From Candidatus Albibeggiatoa sp. nov. BB20 (GTDB lineage: Bacteria; Pseudomonadota; Gammaproteobacteria; Beggiatoales; Beggiatoaceae), in the NCBI GenBank assembly GCA_016744725.1, contig JADGDW010000065.1, forward strand, positions 1 to 22,338: DNA of 22,338 bases. Direction: 5' to 3'. The stretch's first letter is position 1; every line of letters starts with the position of its first letter. Position numbers and translations under genes: made by a program. The notes beneath the pieces are model-generated. The model saw only the letters and a program-made list of their open reading frames with translations. It was not told the origin of the DNA and ran no database searches. Below, piece after piece: positions 15,563-22,338 of this stretch.

Positions 15563-18500
15563 ATGTTAAATCATCCTATTTTACGCATACCAATTTTAGG
15601 TTTATTGCTTTTGGGATTCCATTCATTTGCATGGAGCTGTGATGCAGGCGATGAATCTGCACTAAGTACATGTATTAGCGGCTCAGATTCAGAGATTAAT
15701 ATCACGGCGGACATTACTTTAACTTCAGAAAAAACAATTGGTCGAGCAGTTATTATTAATGGTGCTGGATATACAATTCAAGGTGCTGATTCTTTTAGGC
15801 TATTGACTATTAATGCAACCTCAAGTTCTGATGAAATTGTACTAAATGACTTAACTTTGATTGATGGTAATTCTAGTGGTGGTGCTTCGACTCATACTTG
15901 TGGAAGTACAGGGAAATCAGGTGGGGCAATATGCAAAGAAAGTGGTAGTAGCCTAGTTATAAACCGCTCAGTTTTTAGAAGTAATACAGGTGTTCGAGGT
16001 GGGGCTTTATATATAAAAAGCACGAGTGGCGATGTCGGTGTTTATAATTCTGTTTTTATCGGTAACTCATCAACTTATGGTGCAGGTTTGTATATTACAA
16101 GTACAGGTAATAATACAAATATTGAAGGTTGTACCATTACTGGAAATACAGCGGCCACAAGTGGAGCTTTCAGTGGTGGTGGAATATTTTCTTTCAGTGG
16201 TAGTGCCAATATAAAAAATTCTATTATAGCAGGCAACATAGGTATTACAGATAAAGAAAATTGTAATAGGAATGGTGGGTCTTTTACATCTGAAGATTAC
16301 AATATTGTGGGAGATGATACGCACTGTCCAAGTAGTGGAACAAACGATCAGGTGGTTACAAGTACTTCCGACATTTTTGATACTGCGCCTACTTTAAAAA
16401 ATGATGTTTCAAATCCTGCGCTTGATGCCATTGCTAGTGGTACAAATGATTGTGGTACATCTCCTTTTGATGAAGATTATTTAGGTACGACTCGTCCTTT
16501 GAGTTCTTCTTGTGATATTGGTGCACATGAACTTAATGCAGATTCTACAGCTCCAACATTTGATGGCACAGAAACAAAAATTGATAATGCCAGTGTGAGC
16601 GATACTGATACAGAATTTGATATTATTGCCCAAATTGATGAAACAGGAACAGTTTATTATGTCATTTTAGGCAGCTCTGAAACCGCACCCGATGCCAGCC
16701 AAGTTGAAGCAGGCACAGATAGTAGTGATAGTGCTGTCTCACTCAGTGGTAGTTTTGCAATCTCAACCGCCGATACTCCCACCACTGAATCCATCACTTC
16801 AGGTTTAACCGCATCTACATCTTATACCATATATTTAGTGGCGAAAGATGGTTCAAGCAATGTCAGTAGCGTAATGGATTTAGACCATACAACAACAGAT
16901 ACCATTGCCCCGACTATCACTGCAAGCACAAGTAATATAGGTGACACTTCATTTGATTTAACCATGCAACTAAATGAATTAGGGACTGTTTATTATGTGG
17001 TAGTAACTAATGGCAGTGGAGAACCATCAACCACTCAAATTGCATCTGGTCAAAATTCAAGCGGTAGTTCCGCGATTACAAGCAGTACGGTTAGCATTAG
17101 CACAGCGGATACCGATGTCACTGAAAGCATTTCAAGTTTAGACCCTGCAACCGACTATGATGTTTATTTATATGCAGAAGATGATGAATCCACTTCGAAT
17201 CCAACCAGCATCGAATTATATGAAATAACAACCACTTCTGATATTGCTGCTCCTGTTTTCAATAAAAAAGAAACCAATACTGAAACAGGTAGCTCATTTG
17301 ATATTACAATCCAGCTTGATGAAATTGGAACGGTTTACTATGTTGTGGTCACTAACAGCACAGGCGAACCGAGTAAATCCCAAATCAAAGCAGGCAATGA
17401 TGCAACAGGTAGTACTGCTGTTGATAATGGAACAATCAACGCCAATACCGCAAATTCAGATGAAACGGTGACTATTTCCAGTTTGAGCTATAACACTGAC
17501 TATGATATTTATTTATATGCGGAAGATGATGAATCTAGCCCCAATGAATCAAATATATATTTGCTAGAAGCAACCACCATACCTGATACCACAGCCCCAA
17601 GTTTCTCATCCTCATCAACCAGTAATATTGGCAGTTCCTCAGTTGATGTCACGATAGAAGTCGATGAAAGCAGTACTATTTACTACGTTGTGGTTGCCGA
17701 TGGTGATAGCTCTCCAACAGCAACAGAAGTTAAAAATGGCGAATCCAGTGGCGGTGGCTCTCCTGTGGCCAGTGGCAATTTCGATGCAACAGCCGATACC
17801 AGTACCACAGAAACCATTTCTGGATTAGATTCACAAACGGCTTATGATATTTATTTTGTCGCGGAAGATTCCAGCAGTAACTTAAGTGATGCAACTCAGC
17901 TAAACGCCACCACAGCCACATTGACTTATACCGTTTCGGTTTCTAAATCAGGCACAGGCGACGGTACAACCAGCGGTTATGGCTCGTATGAATCTGGTGC
18001 TAGTGTCAGCTTAACTGCGAGTGCAGACTCTAATTCAAAATTCAGTGGTTGGTCTGGTGACAGCGAGTGCAATAGCTCATTTACCATGCCTTCTAGTAAT
18101 GTGTCGTGTACCGCTAAATTTACTAAAACCACAACTACTGATGATAATAGCTCCACAGGTACAATTGTTGAAGAACCCGTGTACCACAATTTACTGGTCA
18201 ACATCACAGGTAAAGGTAGCTTTAGTAGTGATACCGTAGGGATTTCATGCTCTATAGGCAATAATTGTGTGACTTATCGTGAGTATCTCACTGTTACGTT
18301 GACACCAGAACCAGACCAAGGTTATCGACTCAAATCATGGTCAGGCGATTGCTCTAAAAGTGGCATAGTTGTAATGGATAGTAAACAAACATGCCAACTG
18401 ACTTTTGAAAAATTACCTGCATATCAATTGGTTACTCAAAAATCAGGCAAAGGATTCGGTACTATTAGCAGCAATGATGGCATCATTAATTGTGGTTCAG

Positions 18501-21500
18501 CGTGTCGCTCTAGCTATACTGCCGATAGAGTGATTACACTTACCGCAACCGTTGATAGTGATAAAACTCAATTTGTAGGTTGGTCATGTGTTGATGGGCT
18601 TAGCACAACAGACTCTAGTATTGAAATAGCGATGTCTCAAAATCGCACATGTACTGCTGGCTTTTCTACATTGTATTCACTTACAACCTATGTGGATAGT
18701 GCAGGCGGAACGATCAGCTATGAACAGAGTTTAGCTTGTAGCGCAGATAATAGTCCGTGCGTACAAAATTATCCTGAAGGTATTATGCAACTGACTTCGA
18801 CTCCTGATCTTGGTTATGTTGCAATCTGGAGTGCGGAATGTCCAGAAGGTCAAATCAACCTCAATTCAGACCAAACATGTCATGTTTCATTTACGCCTTC
18901 TTATACTTTAGCCTTACAAGTGATTGGCAACGGTGCTATTACCAGCAACCCTAGTGGGATTGATTGTCAAACAGGCGGGTGCAGTGCATCTTATATTCAA
19001 GGTGAAACCATTCAATTGATTGCAACACCTGAGTTTGGACATAGCTTTGTTGGTTGGACGGGTGATTGTAGTAATGGTCAAACCACGCTGAATATGGATA
19101 GCGATAAAATATGTACGGCTACTTTTGCTAATACAGGTTCGCCACAATTTGCTCAAGATATTTACGCGACAACAGAAAAAGAAAATGTTGCAATTATTAC
19201 CGTAAATCGGGTCGAAGGTTCTAATGGCGAAATGAGCGTGATTTATTTGGTGGGAAATAATACGGCCACTTATCCTCAAGATTATAAGGGTACAGTGTCT
19301 GGCACATTGACTTGGGCTGATGGCGATCTTGAGCCAAAAACATTTGAGATTGAGATTGTAACTGATCCTTATACTGAATTGGTTGAAACCGCAAGAATGC
19401 AAATAATCAATCAAACCAATACGGTATTAGATGAAGCTGAATTACAAATTACCGATACGGTTTTACCTGCCAATATCAATCTTGTCCATCCCAATATTAC
19501 GGCCAGCGATCAAGATGAAGTGTTAGTGATTCCTGTTTCGCGCAGTGTCACGTTCACGGGTATAGTACAGGCCGATTTTGTGGTGACTGTTGGCGGTAAT
19601 ATCCTAACTCAAGGCACAGTCAGTTGGGCTGACAATGAAATTACCAATCAGTTGATTCAAATTCCAATCGGCGCAGTCCCTATTGGTTCAACAACACTAG
19701 AAACCACTATTTCTAATCCACAGCCTGATAATTTAGTCGCTTTAGGTGCAAAAACCTCTACCGTTTTAAGTTTGACTAAAACCCCAGTATCTGGCGAAGT
19801 AAATTTTAAAAATGTTGAGTTTCAACAGTCAGAAGGACAGATTGCGATTATTGAAGTCGAGCGCACGGGCGCAATTGACACTGAGGCCAGTATTTATTAT
19901 GAACTGCTTGATGGCACAGCAACTCCTAGCACGGACTACAGTGGCATAGCTAATACGTTGATATGGGCAGCAGGTGAAAACTCGGTAAAAACCTTTGATA
20001 TTAAAATTGAAGCCGATGCGATTCAGGAAGATGTTGAAACGGTTAACTTACGCTTAAGCAAACCCGTAGGCACAATATTAGGCGCAACATCTAATGCAGT
20101 TTTGCAAATCATTGATGTCGCAGCAACACCCACGACGGATAATACTCAGCCACCAATTGATCCTGAAATCCCTGTTTTACCGCCAGAACCATTATTAGGC
20201 GTGGTTGAGTTTGAACAAACTGAATATATTGTGAATGAAAATGACGGCCGCGTGACTGTCAAAATTGTACGCACACCAGAGACAACAGGCACAATCAATG
20301 TTCAAATCAGCACTCAAGATGGCAATGCAATATCAGGTCGTGATTATACTGTTATTAATAAGCGATTGACTTGGGTTAATGCTGATACTCAATCACAAGA
20401 AATTCAAATTGGTTTGCTAGACAATGCCACCAGCGATGGAAATCGTACTTTTATTATAGAGCTGACCAATACCAGCCAAGTGGATATGGTTGGAGAAAAA
20501 TCAATTGCGCAAGTCATCATTTTCGACAACGACATTAATCAAGTCCGTTTTGAAACAGATAGCTATCGTATCGATGAAGATGAACGTGAAGTGGTGCTCA
20601 GTGTGATTCGGGCGGGTGGATTGGATGCAGCCAGTATTTCTTATCGGACGAATACCGATGGTACAGCTACATTTAATCTGGACTTTACTAAAACCAGTGG
20701 CCAACTTAATTGGCAAGCAGGTGATACCCGCAGCCAAAACATTACGATTCCAATCATCAATGACACCACCATTGAAAGCAACGAGACATTTACGGTAGGT
20801 CTATTCGTTACAGATGGTAAAACTCAAATGGCCTCTCCACGTTCTGCAACCGTGACGATTAAAGATGATGATAAAGGACGGACGAAACCTGTGGTCAATC
20901 CTGATACGGGCAATACGTTAGTCAATGGTCAAGTGTCTAATCAAGATCAGCTGATTGGTGGAGATGGCAAGAGTACGTTTATTAACCCCGATGGTTCAAT
21001 CAGTAATTCGACCTTAGCGGGTAATATTGAAAGTGAAGGGGTGCTTGAAGATGTGGTTTTAACTGCGGGTACAACAATTACAGGTGGCACGATTCAAGGT
21101 AGCGTGGCTGGTGCACCTGAAAGTCCTGCAATATTGAAAAATGTCACTATTGAATCAGGTACAAAATTAGACAATGTGATTATTGGACGTGGCTCAACGG
21201 TCGCCGATGATGTGATATTGGGCGAGAACGTTAGATTCACCGATAACACAGTGATTCCAGCACTTTATCTCGATAAAATTACAGGACATATTACACCGCC
21301 TGAGGCTGTACAGACATTCTTTGGTGTGTTTGCTGTGAATTTATTGAATGACGTGATTACTAATCCATCTATCAATGGTATTTTAGGTAGTATCAATGGT
21401 TTACAGGAGTTTGTAGAGTATGGTGTCAGTATGCAGCAAGATACGGTTTATGGTATTTTAGTGCTGAAAATTGGCTCAATAGCCTATCCATTGTTACCAG

Positions 21501-22147
21501 TGCAATTAAGTCAAGTATTACCAAACCAGTTGCGAGACAATAAGCCTTATGTAGGGTTACATGTTGAGAACAATGCGCAAGTGGCATTTGTCACCCACAC
21601 AGGACGGAATATTGTAACTGTACCTGTGGTGTATGCTCCTGAGCAATTCTTGTCTGCTTTGAACAGCTTAGGTTTAGGTCAAGCGGTGATGAATGCAACA
21701 GGTAATATCACTATTGAAGCGACTGATACTGAGTATTTAAGCGCACGAGCAAGTTTATTAACCCCAGAAGTTAGTGATGCTGAGTTGGGGATTAAATATG
21801 TTAATTCTAGCTATTTGCCCGATGTGACTGATATGCTATTTACTTACACCGATAGCGAAGATGTATTACGCCAGCAAGTGATTTATCCTGCTCCAATCGA
21901 TAATACAGCCTTACAAGGTTTGGCTAACACGGTATCGATTTACATGGATGGTCGGGTTGTTGCGAAGAATAGCAGCGGGCAAACTGAGTATAGTGGCTTG
22001 CTGGGTTATAACATTTATCAAGCGGTTGCACAGACCAGCGATAATATTAGCATTCAAGAAATTGAGGATGTTAATCAAGATGGTTTATTAGATTATCGTT
22101 TGATTTATCCAAATGGTGATGCACAAGTTATGTATCGTGTGGAATAA
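15563..22147 (+). CDS. Giant exported multi-repeat surface protein (putative adhesin)
   Basis: This protein of 2194 residues has a signal peptide at about 1-24. Residues 30-325 form a parallel beta-helix with PMP-like GGAI/GNT repeats, ending in CDIGAHE (317-323), the mark of 'choice-of-anchor Q' proteins. Four Fn3-like repeats follow (about 328-447, 448-561, 562-676, 677-786), each with a GTVYYVV-type strand. Five InlB-B-like repeats (about 789-1192) carry GW-S/T-GDC and a closing C-x-x-x-F strand. Next come five Calx-beta-like modules (1193-1298, 1300-1410 degenerate, 1411-1520, 1546-1653, 1658-1771), with DYS/DFT and TLxW hallmarks. A proline-rich linker spans 1522-1545. Residues 1785-1898 repeat short strands like a second beta-helix. 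The last 290 residues are unrecognised and include a calcium-loop-like DVNQDGLLD. Calcium-dependent adhesion is inferred. Confidence 0.88.
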   Translation: MLNHPILRIPILGLLLLGFHSFAWSCDAGDESALSTCISGSDSEINITADITLTSEKTIGRAVIINGAGYTIQGADSFRLLTINATSSSDEIVLNDLTLIDGNSSGGASTHTCGSTGKSGGAICKESGSSLVINRSVFRSNTGVRGGALYIKSTSGDVGVYNSVFIGNSSTYGAGLYITSTGNNTNIEGCTITGNTAATSGAFSGGGIFSFSGSANIKNSIIAGNIGITDKENCNRNGGSFTSEDYNIVGDDTHCPSSGTNDQVVTSTSDIFDTAPTLKNDVSNPALDAIASGTNDCGTSPFDEDYLGTTRPLSSSCDIGAHELNADSTAPTFDGTETKIDNASVSDTDTEFDIIAQIDETGTVYYVILGSSETAPDASQVEAGTDSSDSAVSLSGSFAISTADTPTTESITSGLTASTSYTIYLVAKDGSSNVSSVMDLDHTTTDTIAPTITASTSNIGDTSFDLTMQLNELGTVYYVVVTNGSGEPSTTQIASGQNSSGSSAITSSTVSISTADTDVTESISSLDPATDYDVYLYAEDDESTSNPTSIELYEITTTSDIAAPVFNKKETNTETGSSFDITIQLDEIGTVYYVVVTNSTGEPSKSQIKAGNDATGSTAVDNGTINANTANSDETVTISSLSYNTDYDIYLYAEDDESSPNESNIYLLEATTIPDTTAPSFSSSSTSNIGSSSVDVTIEVDESSTIYYVVVADGDSSPTATEVKNGESSGGGSPVASGNFDATADTSTTETISGLDSQTAYDIYFVAEDSSSNLSDATQLNATTATLTYTVSVSKSGTGDGTTSGYGSYESGASVSLTASADSNSKFSGWSGDSECNSSFTMPSSNVSCTAKFTKTTTTDDNSSTGTIVEEPVYHNLLVNITGKGSFSSDTVGISCSIGNNCVTYREYLTVTLTPEPDQGYRLKSWSGDCSKSGIVVMDSKQTCQLTFEKLPAYQLVTQKSGKGFGTISSNDGIINCGSACRSSYTADRVITLTATVDSDKTQFVGWSCVDGLSTTDSSIEIAMSQNRTCTAGFSTLYSLTTYVDSAGGTISYEQSLACSADNSPCVQNYPEGIMQLTSTPDLGYVAIWSAECPEGQINLNSDQTCHVSFTPSYTLALQVIGNGAITSNPSGIDCQTGGCSASYIQGETIQLIATPEFGHSFVGWTGDCSNGQTTLNMDSDKICTATFANTGSPQFAQDIYATTEKENVAIITVNRVEGSNGEMSVIYLVGNNTATYPQDYKGTVSGTLTWADGDLEPKTFEIEIVTDPYTELVETARMQIINQTNTVLDEAELQITDTVLPANINLVHPNITASDQDEVLVIPVSRSVTFTGIVQADFVVTVGGNILTQGTVSWADNEITNQLIQIPIGAVPIGSTTLETTISNPQPDNLVALGAKTSTVLSLTKTPVSGEVNFKNVEFQQSEGQIAIIEVERTGAIDTEASIYYELLDGTATPSTDYSGIANTLIWAAGENSVKTFDIKIEADAIQEDVETVNLRLSKPVGTILGATSNAVLQIIDVAATPTTDNTQPPIDPEIPVLPPEPLLGVVEFEQTEYIVNENDGRVTVKIVRTPETTGTINVQISTQDGNAISGRDYTVINKRLTWVNADTQSQEIQIGLLDNATSDGNRTFIIELTNTSQVDMVGEKSIAQVIIFDNDINQVRFETDSYRIDEDEREVVLSVIRAGGLDAASISYRTNTDGTATFNLDFTKTSGQLNWQAGDTRSQNITIPIINDTTIESNETFTVGLFVTDGKTQMASPRSATVTIKDDDKGRTKPVVNPDTGNTLVNGQVSNQDQLIGGDGKSTFINPDGSISNSTLAGNIESEGVLEDVVLTAGTTITGGTIQGSVAGAPESPAILKNVTIESGTKLDNVIIGRGSTVADDVILGENVRFTDNTVIPALYLDKITGHITPPEAVQTFFGVFAVNLLNDVITNPSINGILGSINGLQEFVEYGVSMQQDTVYGILVLKIGSIAYPLLPVQLSQVLPNQLRDNKPYVGLHVENNAQVAFVTHTGRNIVTVPVVYAPEQFLSALNSLGLGQAVMNATGNITIEATDTEYLSARASLLTPEVSDAELGIKYVNSSYLPDVTDMLFTYTDSEDVLRQQVIYPAPIDNTALQGLANTVSIYMDGRVVAKNSSGQTEYSGLLGYNIYQAVAQTSDNISIQEIEDVNQDGLLDYRLIYPNGDAQVMYRVE

Positions 22148-22165
22148 AATTTAAGGTATTAGGAT

Positions 22166-22188
22166 GGGCGGTTCTCAAAGAGCCGCTC
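22166..22188 (+). terminator. Hairpin after the giant surface protein gene
   Basis: GGGCGGTTCT at 22166-22175 and AGAGCCGCTC at 22179-22188 make a 10-bp stem (two G-U pairs) with a CAA loop, 18 nt after the stop codon. It is GC-rich but not followed by a T run, so it is an imperfect intrinsic terminator. Confidence 0.55.
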
Positions 22189-22221
22189 GTTCTAAGCCAT
22201 CACCTTTAAAAATACAATCCT

Positions 22222-22338
22222 TCAACAATATTCTGTTGCTCCACACTTGGAGCATACATAACCTCTCAGAAATTTCCAATTAAATAAGGCCTCTTTACAC
22301 TTGGCTTCTGTTCCATAATCCTCAGGGAAACTTTTAAC
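22222..22338 (-). pseudogene. Fragment of an IS1595-like transposase zinc-ribbon N-terminus
   Basis: The minus strand, entering from the right edge, reads VKSFPEDYGTEAKCKEALF, then WKFLRGYVCSKCGATEYC before a TGA at 22222-22224. This resembles the N-terminal zinc ribbon of IS1595-superfamily transposases (FP.EE.C...L...RWP.GFVCP.CG). The second CxxC pair and the DDE catalytic domain that should follow are absent: the frame stops and the surface protein gene begins about 75 bp beyond. It is therefore a truncated remnant whose start lies outside the window. The assignment rests on motif memory over 38 residues. Confidence 0.6.

Noticed and set aside
18914..19414. Antisense ORF of 166 codons inside the giant gene
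   Set aside because: It mirrors repeat-coding DNA, with unusual composition and no recognisable domain.
1..22338. CRISPR array or defence island
   Set aside because: No regularly spaced direct repeats and no cas-like genes; the only TnpB trace is a dead transposon relic.

Overview
The window looks like a chromosomal segment of a low-GC gammaproteobacterium. The gene set (RbfA, TruB, CutA, DsbD, FxsA, phosphoglucomutase), the Gram-negative envelope proteins and a very large Calx-beta/Fn3 surface protein fit best with a filamentous sulfur bacterium of the Beggiatoa/Thioploca/Thiothrix type. That placement is inferred from protein style and AT-rich codon use. No rRNA or other decisive marker is present.

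Left part (1-3830): a secreted beta-sandwich protein is followed by a short rbfA-truB operon with its own promoter candidate. This pair is detached from its usual partners infB and rpsO. Just after truB lies the wreck of an IS607-type element: a collapsed tnpA and a frameshifted, 5'-deleted tnpB.

Central-left part (3970-7465): a three-gene cassette encodes a stand-alone membrane CHASE2 protein, a small lipoprotein and an M48 metalloprotease lipoprotein with an HELSH motif and a helical C-terminal half. The first and third genes each appear to carry a single-base (+1) frameshift near the 5' end, which separates the membrane anchor or lipoprotein signal from the rest of the protein. Two solitary genes follow: a TerB-like protein and a PAPS-type sulfotransferase.

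Central-right part (9681-15100): fxsA lies divergent to a tightly overlapping cutA-dsbD-tlpA-like operon for periplasmic thiol reduction. The DsbD has two tandem N-terminal alpha domains instead of one. The operon ends at a strong hairpin placed between it and the convergent pgm gene.

Right part (15392-22338): a structured 5' leader with competing helices precedes a 2194-residue exported protein. This protein consists of a beta-helix with a choice-of-anchor-Q-like end, four Fn3-like repeats, five InlB-B-like repeats, five Calx-beta-like modules, a second beta-helix-like stretch and an unrecognised C-terminal domain. The right edge holds a minus-strand fragment that resembles the zinc-ribbon N-terminus of an IS1595-type transposase.

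The points most worth a second look are the adhesin leader, the CHASE2-lipoprotein-M48 cassette with its paired frameshifts, the double-alpha DsbD and the two transposon relics.
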